Shown: positions 29,578 through 38,829 of the stretch, in pieces | Layout of the letters: each line of letters opens with the position of its first letter | Position numbering within the stretch: the first letter of the stretch is position 1 | Assembly: GCA_013140455.1 (NCBI GenBank) | Contig: JABFSU010000009.1 | Location: forward strand, 31,696-95,695 | Length of the DNA stretch: 64,000 nt | DNA from: Nitrospira sp. | GTDB lineage: Bacteria > Nitrospirota > Nitrospiria > Nitrospirales > Nitrospiraceae | Direction: 5' to 3' | The notes under the pieces: model-generated | What the model saw: only the letters and a program-made list of their open reading frames with translations | Databases searched by the model: none | What the model was told of the DNA's origin: nothing | Made by a program: the position numbers and the translations under genes

Positions 29578-30498
29578 TTAGAGCTGTTCCAGTGCCGCGA
29601 CCCGCTCTTCGATCGGCGGGTGTGTGGCGAGGAGATGCATGAAGCCTGACGTGTTTCCGGAAATCTTCATCGTGGCCAAGGCATCCTGGCCGCTGGGCTG
29701 AAACTGCGCACGGCTGACCCATCGATCAATACCGCGCAATGCCCCGATCATCGATTCTTTTCCGTAGACTTTGGCGGAGAAGGCATCGGCGGCAAACTCG
29801 CGGCGGCGTGAGTGCCAGCTCACGACGATCATGGCGAGAAACGAGAGCACCACTTGCAAGACGATGTAGACCACCAGGGCCAGGATGGGATTGCCTGCAG
29901 AGCTGCCTTCTTCCCGGTCCTGCCCGGAGGGTTGCCCCACCATGCTGGAGAGAAAATTGCTGATGTAGTGTACGAAGGTGTTCATCAGTCCGGCGAGCAC
30001 GGTGGTCGTAAACATATCGCCGTTATAGACGTGTCCCATCTCATGGGCGAGCACAGCCTTCACTTCACCTTCCTTCAAGTTCTGGAGCAGACCCGTAGAG
30101 ACGGCGACCATGGAGTTGTTCTTGCTGGGGCCGGTGGCGAAGGCATTGGGGTCCGGTGAGTTGTAGACCCAGACCTCCGGCATCGTGATGCCCAGTCGTT
30201 GTGCAATCTCCTGGACCGATCCGTAAATCACATGTTCTGCCTGCGACCGGGGCTGGGTGATCTGCTCGCAGTCGAGCATCGCGCGGGCCATCTGTTTCGA
30301 GAAGGCCAAACTGATGAAGGCACCGCCGAATCCGATCACGAGCGACCAGACAAGCAGTTGCTGGCTAAACACCCCGCGCACGTCGATACCGAATGCCGGG
30401 AGTACGCTATTGACCAACAGGTTGGCCGTGAATGAAAGCGTGAGATAGATTAAGAAGTTCGCAATCAGGAAGAGCCCAATGCCCTTAAGCCACTTCAT
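29578..30498 (-). CDS. htpX: HtpX-type membrane zinc metalloprotease
   Basis: AVLAHEMGHVYNGDMFTTTVL; PNAFATGPSKNNSMVAVSTGLL; SRRREFAADAFSAK. Confidence 0.95.
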   Translation of the reverse strand: MKWLKGIGLFLIANFLIYLTLSFTANLLVNSVLPAFGIDVRGVFSQQLLVWSLVIGFGGAFISLAFSKQMARAMLDCEQITQPRSQAEHVIYGSVQEIAQRLGITMPEVWVYNSPDPNAFATGPSKNNSMVAVSTGLLQNLKEGEVKAVLAHEMGHVYNGDMFTTTVLAGLMNTFVHYISNFLSSMVGQPSGQDREEGSSAGNPILALVVYIVLQVVLSFLAMIVVSWHSRRREFAADAFSAKVYGKESMIGALRGIDRWVSRAQFQPSGQDALATMKISGNTSGFMHLLATHPPIEERVAALEQL

Positions 30499-30732
30499 CG
30501 ATATCCTCCTTGGGGACAGAAACCCGCCGCCGGTAGGGGGCGAGTGATTATGTTGCCTTGATTATACACAAACCGCTCGTGCGAAATGCAGATGCCGGTA
30601 TGTCGTGTCGTGAGTGTGTGAATATAAGGCCTGATCAGCAAAGGTCAAGACTCCGGAAGCTTCTGAATGTGTGAGGGAAAGTTGACCCCTTTGGCGTGAT
30701 CCTGTTAGAAGGGTCTCATCGTGGAGGTGCAC

Positions 30733-31146
30733 ATGGGAGTCTATAGGCTGATCGGTTCTATCGGCGTGCTGATCGCCCTGCAGATTGCGGTCGTTCAGGC
30801 TGCGGATGTTGCCCAGCCGGTTCCACCCGTTGTGGTTCCTATGGCGGCTGATGGGGTTCAGCGCGCCACGATCATGCTCGACAGTTATTCCTATACGCCG
30901 AATCATGTGATTGTCGAAGCCGGAAAGCCGGTGGAGTTGACCTTGACGAGCGTGACGACCATTACGCCGCACAACTTTATCATCAAGGAACTCTCCGTTG
31001 AGCAGGACGTGTCGGCCGGGAAAACCGTCGTTATCAAGTTCACGCCCACACAAACGGGAACCTTTCCGATCTATTGTGATAAGCGTCTTTGGCCCTTGCC
31101 CAGCCATCGCGACAAGGGGATGGAAGGTAAGTTCGAAGTAAAGTAG
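30733..31146 (+). CDS. exported cupredoxin-domain protein
   Basis: Signal peptide; VELTLTSVTTITPHNFIIKEL and FTPTQTGTFPIYCDKRLWPLPSHRDKGMEGKFEV. Confidence 0.8.
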   Translation: MGVYRLIGSIGVLIALQIAVVQAADVAQPVPPVVVPMAADGVQRATIMLDSYSYTPNHVIVEAGKPVELTLTSVTTITPHNFIIKELSVEQDVSAGKTVVIKFTPTQTGTFPIYCDKRLWPLPSHRDKGMEGKFEVK

Positions 31147-31207
31147 AGGTTGTTCCACGAGTACCAATCCCTCCAAGCCTGCGCTGCTTCGTGACCTGCT
31201 CAAGCAA

Positions 31208-32197
31208 GTGTCCCGTCTGTTCTATACTACGCTGGCCGTCGTTCCGGCAGATGTACGGGATCAGATCGGTTTGGGCTACTTATTTGCCCGTGCAGCCGAC
31301 ACGATTGCCGATACGGATCTGATTGATCGTTCCCGGCGTCTTGAGTACCTGAGTCAGTTGAAAGCGCAGTTTGTGAGCGATCAGATCTCCTGGTCGCAGA
31401 TCCATGAGATTCAGCAGGCGATGGGTCCGCTCCAGCAGGATTCATCCGAACGTGTGCTCCTTGAACGGTTGGAAGACTGTTTCCAACTCTTCCAAGAGTG
31501 TTCACCGGAAGATCGGCGTCGTGTGCAGCGGCTCATGACCACGCTGACGCAAGGGATGGAGATGGATCTGAGTCGTTTCCCCGGGCAGTCCGTCGACGAT
31601 CTTGTGGCGCTGAAGACGATCGATGATCTGGATCGGTACACGTATTATGTGGCCGGGTGTGTCGGCGAGTTCTGGACCGATCTCATGTGCGCCCATCGGA
31701 AAGCGTTGGTTTCATGGAATGTGCTGCACATGTCAGATGTGGGGGTGCGGTTCGGGAAAGGACTGCAGCTCACGAACATTGTGAAAGATATCGCCCACGA
31801 TCTGCAGAAGGGGCGCTGCTACATCCCGGAGACGATGTTAGCTGAGGTAGGGCTCGCGCCGCGTGACCTGCTGAATGAGACCAATCTGTCGCGCTTCCGG
31901 CCGGTCTTGAGCAAGCTGGTCCGCATGGCTACGGAGCATCTCGATCAGGGCTGGATGTACACCATGTCAATCCCGCGCCACGAAATGCGGCTCCGACTAT
32001 CCTGCATGTGGCCCATCCTGTCAGCTGGCGAATCACTCAAGCTGGTGTTGCATTCACCGGATCTGCTGAATCCTAAAGTGAAAGTGAAGATTCCACGTAG
32101 CAAGGTCTACCAGATCCTGGCGCTGACCACCTTCACCGGTGCCTGCGGCTCTGTCGGGACGGCCTATTGGGGCAGGTTGAGGAAGCAGATTGCCTAG
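31208..32197 (+). CDS. squalene/phytoene synthase family protein
   Basis: YLFARAADTIADTDL and DIAHDLQKGRCYIPETML Asp-rich motifs; true start probably upstream of 31208. Confidence 0.9.
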   Translation: MSRLFYTTLAVVPADVRDQIGLGYLFARAADTIADTDLIDRSRRLEYLSQLKAQFVSDQISWSQIHEIQQAMGPLQQDSSERVLLERLEDCFQLFQECSPEDRRRVQRLMTTLTQGMEMDLSRFPGQSVDDLVALKTIDDLDRYTYYVAGCVGEFWTDLMCAHRKALVSWNVLHMSDVGVRFGKGLQLTNIVKDIAHDLQKGRCYIPETMLAEVGLAPRDLLNETNLSRFRPVLSKLVRMATEHLDQGWMYTMSIPRHEMRLRLSCMWPILSAGESLKLVLHSPDLLNPKVKVKIPRSKVYQILALTTFTGACGSVGTAYWGRLRKQIA

Positions 32198-32204
32198 GCT
32201 GGTT

Positions 32205-32507
32205 CTACTTCTTCTGCGGCTCCAGAATCTTCTCTCCCTTTTTGAATACCGCGAAGATTGCTTGTGACGGGCAGGCGTCCAGGCAGAGGCGGCAGCTTTC
32301 CAGGCAGCGGGAGGGGTCGAACTTATACGGCGGCGTGGAGAGCCAGGCGCTGGTCGGGCAGATGGGAATGCAGATGCCGTTGTGCAGACAACGGTCCGGG
32401 TGACGGACGAGGTGATCGCGAATGACCATCATAGGCTTCACTCCTTCAAAGAGACCTTGGGAGAAGATCTCAAACATGTTTTTGTCGGGAAGACTGCTCA
32501 CTTCCAC
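32205..32507 (-). CDS. 4Fe-4S ferredoxin-type protein
   Basis: CLHNGICIPICP and CLESCRLCLDACPSQAIF clusters. Confidence 0.85.
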   Translation of the reverse strand: MEVSSLPDKNMFEIFSQGLFEGVKPMMVIRDHLVRHPDRCLHNGICIPICPTSAWLSTPPYKFDPSRCLESCRLCLDACPSQAIFAVFKKGEKILEPQKK

Positions 32508-32911
32508 TCCTTCACGAGGGCTTTCAGCCGGTCTTTGAGTTCGGGAATCTGTTCGAGATTATTCTCAATCGCGCCGATGATTTTGTCTGCTCTGGCCGAC
32601 TTGAGCGCATCCTTGTCCTTCTTAGCCAGCCGATCATACTCCACATAGGCTGCCTGATGCCTGGGTTCAAGCTGCGCGCGTGCATCAATCAGTGCCTGGC
32701 CGAATTCCCAGGCTTCCGGCGCCAACGGGGGCACGATAGTAAAGGAACCGTCGGTGAAGACCACTACAGCGGCGCCTTGCTTGCCCGTTAAGGCGACGAC
32801 TGCTTGAACGGCTTTGTCCTCACAGGCTTTCCAATCCAGCGTCAGCCCTGGGAACTGTTTGGCGAAGGCCACCTTTTCTTGGTTGGCTTTCCACTTTTCT
32901 TCGACAGCCAT
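32498..32911 (-). CDS. hypothetical protein (137 aa) in ferredoxin cluster
   Basis: MAVEEKWKANQEKVAFAKQFPGLTLDWKACEDKAVQAVVAL...; overlaps the following ferredoxin gene. Confidence 0.72.
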   Translation of the reverse strand: MAVEEKWKANQEKVAFAKQFPGLTLDWKACEDKAVQAVVALTGKQGAAVVVFTDGSFTIVPPLAPEAWEFGQALIDARAQLEPRHQAAYVEYDRLAKKDKDALKSARADKIIGAIENNLEQIPELKDRLKALVKEWK

Positions 32912-32928
32912 AGTGTCCGTGTCTCGTT

Positions 32929-33279
32929 TTATTTGGACAGCGGCGGGAGTTTTGCCGGTGCCGGGTGATCGGGCATGAGCAGCCGGTTGACGACTTCGCC
33001 CTTCATCACGTGGCACTCCATAATTTCTTTCACGTCGGCTTCCGACTTGACCGTGTACCAGACGCCTTCGGGGTAGATCACCACGCTGGGCCCTTCGGCG
33101 CACCGGTCCAGACAGCCGGCTTTGTTCGCGCGGACGGCGTTTTTCAAGTCCAACCGTTTCGTTTCCTGCTTGAAGGCGTCGTGCAACGCTTGGGAGCCGA
33201 GCTTCGAACAACTGCCGCGGGGATCATCGGCCGACCGCTGGTTGGTACAGACAAAGATGTGACGTTTGAATCCAGGCAT
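32929..33279 (-). CDS. thioredoxin-like 2Fe-2S ferredoxin
   Basis: RHIFVCTNQRSADDPRGSCSKLGS...NKAGCLDRCAEGPSVVIYPEGVWYTVKSEADV. Confidence 0.92.
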   Translation of the reverse strand: MPGFKRHIFVCTNQRSADDPRGSCSKLGSQALHDAFKQETKRLDLKNAVRANKAGCLDRCAEGPSVVIYPEGVWYTVKSEADVKEIMECHVMKGEVVNRLLMPDHPAPAKLPPLSK

Positions 33280-33289
33280 GAGTGGCGTC

Positions 33290-33673
33290 CTATACGGGCA
33301 TCGTGGCGGTGTTGAGTCGTTCCATCAGCAACTGAACCTCCGCAACATTAAGAAACGGAGACTGGCCCGGCTGGGCATCCAGGATCGTGCGGATTTCGCG
33401 CAGGCGCAAAAACGCGCGTCGAAACTCTTCGCCTTTAGCCAGTTCAGATGATTGTGCGGCGGAGAGCTTGTCGTACTCCGTTCGAATATCACGGAAGTCT
33501 CGCTGCAAAGTTTTATGCATGGAACAGGACTCACAATACCACTTCGGACTTTGGTCGGAAGAGGGCGATAGCCGGTCGTAGGGCCGACCAAAAAAATCCT
33601 TTCCCAGTGAATACTTGATCACCGGGCCCGAAGAAGCCTGGCAGGCATGACATGATCCGATCGACAGGTCCAT
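33290..33673 (-). CDS. hypothetical protein with two CxxC motifs
   Basis: MDLSIGSCHACQASSG...WYCESCSMHKTLQRDF; internal Met of the supplied ORF chosen. Confidence 0.68.
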   Translation of the reverse strand: MDLSIGSCHACQASSGPVIKYSLGKDFFGRPYDRLSPSSDQSPKWYCESCSMHKTLQRDFRDIRTEYDKLSAAQSSELAKGEEFRRAFLRLREIRTILDAQPGQSPFLNVAEVQLLMERLNTATMPV

Positions 33674-33801
33674 TGCGTGCCTCCTCGATAAGATGAGCGG
33701 GGAAATATTCAACGGCGCGCGCATCTTACACCAGGGGTTTTTGGGCTGTCTAGTTGCGTGATTCTCTCTGCTATAGTTTGGTGAGGAATCGGAGGTGATG
33801 G

Positions 33802-34698
33802 ATGAGGTTCAATCTTCTGCTGGCCGGGGGCGCCGCAATCGCGAGCCTGGGTATGAGTTCATCCGTTACGGCGGCCGGTATGTGGAAATGTGCACAAGCG
33901 GACGGGGCTGTGCTGTTCAGCGATGGCGGAGGGGCTGGCTGCCAAGAAGTGACTGCCTTGCCTGAGCTCCAATCGGCGCGTATGCCGCCCGCACGGACCC
34001 CGATCCAACTGCAGGGGAAGATTGAGCGTGAGGTCCCACTGCTTTCCAAGACGCCGCCGCTGCCACTTTCGTCATCTCCCTTTGCTGCGACGACCCGGGA
34101 CATTCCCTCTCTCAGCTATCACGATCTTCCTCCGGGTCTGCGATCGCAGGGTTGGAGCATGCCGAATAAGGGCGATATCACGATGGTGCATTTTGAGATT
34201 GCCCATCTCCCTGCCGGAAACGGGCCTCAGATCTCGACGGATGATCATTTCAAAGGCGAGGCGAGAAGTGCGTTGGGGACTGCGGTGTTGGCGGCTGCCA
34301 AGGCCACGCGGTACGACCCTCGATTTTTACACGTTCGCATGACGATGCCGATCGGTTCGATTTTCATGGCAGGCTTGCGTGTCGATGGACCCAGTGCCGG
34401 CGTGGCTTGGACGGTTGCGGTGACGTCCGTCCTGTTAGGGGATACGTTGCGGTCGGATGTCTGTCTCTCCGGGACCATGGACATCCATCTTCGCGTAGGC
34501 TGGGTCGGTGGGCTTGAACACAAGATTGAAGGGTGCCATATTTTGACCAACTTTCGAGTGATGCTCCTGCCGGCCGGGCAGAACACATTTGCTATTACGG
34601 ACAAGGGAATGGCACGATCTATCCAGGTCAGGGAAGTGGCGACTCTGGCAGAAGCGTACGAAATTACGACCGGTCAACCACTGAGACCTGCTCCTTAG
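33802..34698 (+). CDS. exported Lon (S16) proteolytic-domain protein with N-terminal DUF4124-like region
   Basis: Signal-like N-terminus; MWKCAQADGAVLFSDGGGAGC (DUF4124-like); RVDGPSAGVAWTVAVTSVLLGD and HLRVGWVGGLEHKIEGCHI match Lon Ser and Lys catalytic motifs. Confidence 0.82.
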   Translation: MRFNLLLAGGAAIASLGMSSSVTAAGMWKCAQADGAVLFSDGGGAGCQEVTALPELQSARMPPARTPIQLQGKIEREVPLLSKTPPLPLSSSPFAATTRDIPSLSYHDLPPGLRSQGWSMPNKGDITMVHFEIAHLPAGNGPQISTDDHFKGEARSALGTAVLAAAKATRYDPRFLHVRMTMPIGSIFMAGLRVDGPSAGVAWTVAVTSVLLGDTLRSDVCLSGTMDIHLRVGWVGGLEHKIEGCHILTNFRVMLLPAGQNTFAITDKGMARSIQVREVATLAEAYEITTGQPLRPAP

Positions 34699-34705
34699 GC
34701 ATTGC

Positions 34706-35809
34706 ATGATTATTGGCGTTCCCAAGGAAATCAAAGATCACGAATATCGCGTGAGCCTGACCCCGGATGGAGCTTCCGCGTTGCGCAAGGCCGGGCACAC
34801 GATCTGGGTGGAATCGTCGGCAGGGGCGGGGAGCGGCTTCACCGACGATGAGTATCGCAGGGCCGGCGCGGCGATTGCCTCATCCAAAACAGAGGTGTTT
34901 GAGAAAGCGGACCTGATCGTCAAGGTCAAGGAACCGCTCTTGTCCGAGTGTCCGTTGTTTCGTCCCGGGCAGGTTCTGTTTACCTACCTTCACCTCGCGT
35001 CCCTTCCTGAACTCACGAAGAGTCTATTGGATACGAAGATCACGGCCATTGCCTACGAAACGACTGTGGCACGAGACGGCAGTCTCCCGATGCTGAAGCC
35101 GATGAGCGAAATCGCCGGGCGCATGTCGGTTCAGGTGGGTGCCCACTATTTGGAAAAGCTTCAGGGAGGACGCGGAGTGTTGTTGGCCGGAGTGCCCGGC
35201 GTCGAGCCGGGGAGAGTTGTGGTGCTCGGCGCCGGCGTCGTCGGAGCCTCAGCGACCAGGATCGCAGTCGGGTTGGGTGCGCAGGTGACCGTGATCAATC
35301 TGGATATCGATCGGTTGCGGTATCTGGACGACCTGTATCAGGGGCGAATTGTGACGCGTGCGGTGGATGAAGCCGCGGTTGAACAGGCGGTGCGCGAAGC
35401 GGATCTGGTGATCGGCGCGGTGCTCGTTCCGGGGGCCAAAGCGCCCAAGCTGGTCTCACGAGCCATGGTGTCGCGCATGAAGCCTGGGGCCGTCGTGGTG
35501 GATGTGTCAGTCGATCAAGGCGGCTGTTTCGAGACGACGAAGGCAACGACCCATTCAGATCCTGTCTATCTCGTTGATGGTGTGCTGCACTACTGTGTAG
35601 CCAATATGCCGGGCATCGTTCCGCGGACGTCTACATATGCGCTCACGAATGCCACCTTGCCGTATCTCCTTCGTCTGGCCTCAGAAGGGGTCGATCGGGC
35701 CGTTCAATCCGATCCAGGTTTAGCCAAGGGTGTCAATATAAAAAACGGCCATGTGACCTGCTCCGGAGTGGCTGAAGCACATGGCTTGCGTTTTACCCCC
35801 ATCTTGTAA
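34706..35809 (+). CDS. ald: alanine dehydrogenase
   Basis: [96 protein letters not shown]. Confidence 0.97.
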   Translation: MIIGVPKEIKDHEYRVSLTPDGASALRKAGHTIWVESSAGAGSGFTDDEYRRAGAAIASSKTEVFEKADLIVKVKEPLLSECPLFRPGQVLFTYLHLASLPELTKSLLDTKITAIAYETTVARDGSLPMLKPMSEIAGRMSVQVGAHYLEKLQGGRGVLLAGVPGVEPGRVVVLGAGVVGASATRIAVGLGAQVTVINLDIDRLRYLDDLYQGRIVTRAVDEAAVEQAVREADLVIGAVLVPGAKAPKLVSRAMVSRMKPGAVVVDVSVDQGGCFETTKATTHSDPVYLVDGVLHYCVANMPGIVPRTSTYALTNATLPYLLRLASEGVDRAVQSDPGLAKGVNIKNGHVTCSGVAEAHGLRFTPIL

Positions 35810-35844
35810 GACAATCCGGTTCCCGTTTTTGTGAGTCGCCTTGT

Positions 35845-35921
35845 CGGGGCGTAGCGCAGCCCGGTAGCGCACTGCGTTCGGGACGCAGGGGTCGAAGGTT
35901 CAAATCCTTTCGCCCCGACCA
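35845..35921 (+). tRNA. tRNA-Pro (anticodon CGG), CCA encoded
   Basis: CGGGGCG acceptor pairs with CGCCCCG; anticodon stem-loop CTGCG-TTCGGGA-CGCAG; T-loop GGTTCAAATCC; 3' ACCA. Confidence 0.97.
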
Positions 35922-35938
35922 CATCCGTCTCCCTCGTG

Positions 35939-35979
35939 CCGCGTGCTTCTTCTCGAAGTGGTTCTCGTGAAGCACGCGG
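35939..35979. repeat. 11-bp perfect inverted repeat downstream of tRNA-Pro
   Basis: CCGCGTGCTTC at 35939-35949 and GAAGCACGCGG at 35969-35979. Confidence 0.7.
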
Positions 35980-36261
35980 AGAAAACTCCTCAGCCATTCT
36001 TTCCTCTGTCTGTTGCGCGTCGTGCGTACGGCTGCTGTTCAATCGTCGTTGAGTGATGAGCGGCAGAAGATCCCTCCTGCAGGGATTTGCCACGCGCAGG
36101 CGAGCGTGTCCTGAAGTGTCCGTGTTCATTCAATGCGTGTTGAGCCCGCACGGTCTGATCATCTTCGCGTAGATTTGCAAAACGCGTGACGGGTCTAAAG
36201 AGGTGTGAGAGTATTCCACCGTGTTGCGCAATCTGTTGTGGTTCGCCAGGTTGATTTGAGC

Positions 36262-36543
36262 ATGACATCTCAGGCGCGCGCTCACATTCTGATTAATGGT
36301 CGGGTGCAGGGAGTCGGGTACCGGGCCTTTGCTGCACGAGTGGCTACGCAGCGCAAGTTGGTCGGTGGTGTGCGCAACCTCGACGACGGTCGAGTCGAGC
36401 TGGATGTCGAAGGGCCGCGTGAGACGATCGAAGCGCTTCTCACGGAACTCGGGGTCGGACCTCCGGCCGCACGGGTGACGGCGGTGACGGTGGAGTGGAA
36501 TCCGGGAACCGAACGTTTTACCGAGTTTCAGATATGGTACTAG
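36262..36543 (+). CDS. acylphosphatase
   Basis: [46 protein letters not shown]. Confidence 0.94.
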   Translation: MTSQARAHILINGRVQGVGYRAFAARVATQRKLVGGVRNLDDGRVELDVEGPRETIEALLTELGVGPPAARVTAVTVEWNPGTERFTEFQIWY

Positions 36544-36571
36544 CGAATCAAATCACAGGATACCGATTGCG

Positions 36572-37525
36572 ATGAGTCGACAGGACGAGGAGCTTCAGGA
36601 TATGAGCGAAGCCCGACGACAGTCGGCTGATGAAGTCGAGGAGACTGAAGCGGACAGTCCGCCTGACCGCGAGGAGAAATCCTCGAACCGGTCTGAAGGA
36701 TTGGATACGCTCAAGAGTTATCTGCGCGAAGTGCGTCGTTCGACGCTGCTTAATTTCAAACAGGAACAGGAACTGGGGAAGCGGGTACAGGCCGGCGATG
36801 AGCAGGCTCGGCAGATCATGATTGAGTCCAATCTTCGTCTGGTGATCAGTATCGGCAAGCGCTACATCAATCGAGGCTTTCCTTTTTCGGATATCGTCGA
36901 GGAAGGAAATCTTGGACTGATCAAAGCGGTCGAGAAGTTCAACTATAAGCGCGGGTTTCGCTTCAGTACCTACGCGTCCTGGTGGATTCGCCAATATATT
37001 GAACGGGCCATCATCAATCAGGGCAAGCTGGTGCGTTTGCCTGTCCATGTGGTCGAGCGGCTGAACCGGTATATGGGGAAGGTTGAGCAGTTGGTGCAGG
37101 AGCTTGGCCGGGAACCGTTGGCGCACGAAGTCGCGAAGAAGATGAAGACCAACGAGGAAGAGATCCTTGATCTGAAGCAGTTGACCCGGACGACCTGTTC
37201 GCTGGATAGCCCCATTAACGATCGCACGGATACCTTTCTGCGCGATGTCATCGAAGATCCCATGTGCATGTCTCCCGACGACACGGCAGATGGGGTCCGG
37301 CGTCGTACGGAACTGATGAGTTGGGTCAAGGAGTTGCCTGAAAAAGAGCAAACTGTTATTGTGTCGCGGTTCGGGCTCGACGGTGATGAGTCCAAGACGC
37401 TGGAAGAAATCGGCCGGGAAATGGGGTTGACCCGTGAGCGGGTCCGCCAGATCGAAACAACGGCGTTAGTCCGGCTTCGGGGCACCATCGAGCGAAAGAC
37501 CATGACGCAGGCCGACCTGCTCTAA
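36572..37525 (+). CDS. RNA polymerase sigma factor, RpoD/RpoS family
   Basis: [86 protein letters not shown]. Confidence 0.95.
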   Translation: MSRQDEELQDMSEARRQSADEVEETEADSPPDREEKSSNRSEGLDTLKSYLREVRRSTLLNFKQEQELGKRVQAGDEQARQIMIESNLRLVISIGKRYINRGFPFSDIVEEGNLGLIKAVEKFNYKRGFRFSTYASWWIRQYIERAIINQGKLVRLPVHVVERLNRYMGKVEQLVQELGREPLAHEVAKKMKTNEEEILDLKQLTRTTCSLDSPINDRTDTFLRDVIEDPMCMSPDDTADGVRRRTELMSWVKELPEKEQTVIVSRFGLDGDESKTLEEIGREMGLTRERVRQIETTALVRLRGTIERKTMTQADLL

Positions 37526-37539
37526 TTCCGGAGACCACC

Positions 37540-38055
37540 ATCAATTATCAAGCTCTTATCCGCGAAGTGCCGGATTTCCCCAAGCCCGGTATTCTCTTTT
37601 ACGACATTACGACATTGCTGAAAGACGCAGCGGCTTTTCGCAAGCTGACCGACGACCTCACTGCACGATACCAAGATTCACGGATCGATAAGGTGGTGGG
37701 TATCGAGTCGCGAGGATTTATCTTTGGAGGCGTGTTAGCCGGGCGGCTGGGGGCCGGGTTTGTCCCGGTTCGCAAACCGGGGAAATTGCCGGCCGATTGC
37801 TTTGAGGTGAAGTACAGTCTTGAATATGGATCGAACACCTTGGCAATCCATCGGGATGCCATCGGATCGGGAGAGCGGGTCTTGATCGTCGACGATCTTC
37901 TTGCCACAGGAGGGACGGCCGAGGCGACAATCAGCCTGGTCCGCCAACTCGGAGGGGAAGTGGTGGGACTCGATTTTCTGGTTGAGTTGAAAGGGCTCAA
38001 AGGAAGAGACAAGCTCGCCGGATATAATGTGCATTCAACAATCCTCTATTCCTAG
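37540..38055 (+). CDS. apt: adenine phosphoribosyltransferase (start codon uncertain; first GTG at 37567)
   Basis: [54 protein letters not shown] motif; frame is open upstream to the sigma factor stop. Confidence 0.9.
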   Translation: MNYQALIREVPDFPKPGILFYDITTLLKDAAAFRKLTDDLTARYQDSRIDKVVGIESRGFIFGGVLAGRLGAGFVPVRKPGKLPADCFEVKYSLEYGSNTLAIHRDAIGSGERVLIVDDLLATGGTAEATISLVRQLGGEVVGLDFLVELKGLKGRDKLAGYNVHSTILYS

Positions 38056-38158
38056 GGCCCTCCCGGTTAGTTGCCACTAGCCCTTGTCAAAGCCTACATG
38101 CCGTGATATAGATGCCGGACTTTTTTTGGGGGATTCTCTACCCAAGGAGCATTAATCT

Positions 38159-38719
38159 ATGGCTACCAAAGTGCCTGCAAAAAAGAAAACGGAAGTGAAG
38201 AAGACCAAGCCGGCTTCTGCGGTTGAATCCAAGAAGGCGGCTCCTGCTGTCGTGGTGACGGCAAAGGCGGCTCCTGCACAGATTATCATTGAGGCGATGC
38301 GTCCCAAAGAATCGGCGAAAGACCGGGACGCGCGTGAACGCCGCCAAGAAACATTGCACCAGATGTTGATGGGCAAGCGCCAGGAGATCATCCGCGAGAT
38401 CGAGGGCAATCTGGGGCAGTCATTGACCGAGGATCAGCAGCGTCGGTTAGAGTCTGCCCGTGATGTCGGTGACCAGGCGTTGATGGATCTTGATCGCGAA
38501 CTCGGTATTTCTCTCATGGAGATGCGCAATCGCCGACGGCAGGCCATCGATGAATCGCTCAATCGCTTGCGTGACGGCACCTATGGCATGTGTGCCGAGT
38601 GTGGTATTGAGATCAGCGAGAAGCGACTTCAAGCCGTGCCGTTTGCCAAGCTCTGCGTCGAGTGTCAATCCAAAGCCGAGTTGCTGGAAAAGATTGAAAA
38701 AGAAGAAGATCGCGATTAA
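38159..38719 (+). CDS. DksA/TraR-type zinc-finger protein with Lys/Ala-rich N-terminal tail
   Basis: GTYGMCAECGIEISEKRLQAVPFAKLCVECQSKAE; N-terminus MATKVPAKKKTEVKKTKPASAVESKKAAPAVVV. Confidence 0.92.
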   Translation: MATKVPAKKKTEVKKTKPASAVESKKAAPAVVVTAKAAPAQIIIEAMRPKESAKDRDARERRQETLHQMLMGKRQEIIREIEGNLGQSLTEDQQRRLESARDVGDQALMDLDRELGISLMEMRNRRRQAIDESLNRLRDGTYGMCAECGIEISEKRLQAVPFAKLCVECQSKAELLEKIEKEEDRD

Positions 38720-38730
38720 TCGCGATCTTC
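38705..38730. repeat. perfect 26-bp palindrome spanning the DksA-like stop codon
   Basis: GAAGATCGCGATT|AATCGCGATCTTC read directly; stop TAA at 38717-38719. Confidence 0.9.
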
Positions 38731-38829
38731 ATTTCGCGCTCCGGCGTGTGCTGCGCCGCGTTTCTCTTTCCGTGCGGTGCTGCATGAAATCTTCTACCGG
38801 GGCTGATGTGTCCGGTTTTCCCTCCATCC

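Noticed and set aside
35704-36129. 141-aa reverse ORF (and 35793..35975) containing [24 protein letters not shown]
   Set aside because: This is the well-known spurious translation of the antisense strand of a tRNA gene; the tRNA-Pro lies at 35845-35921.
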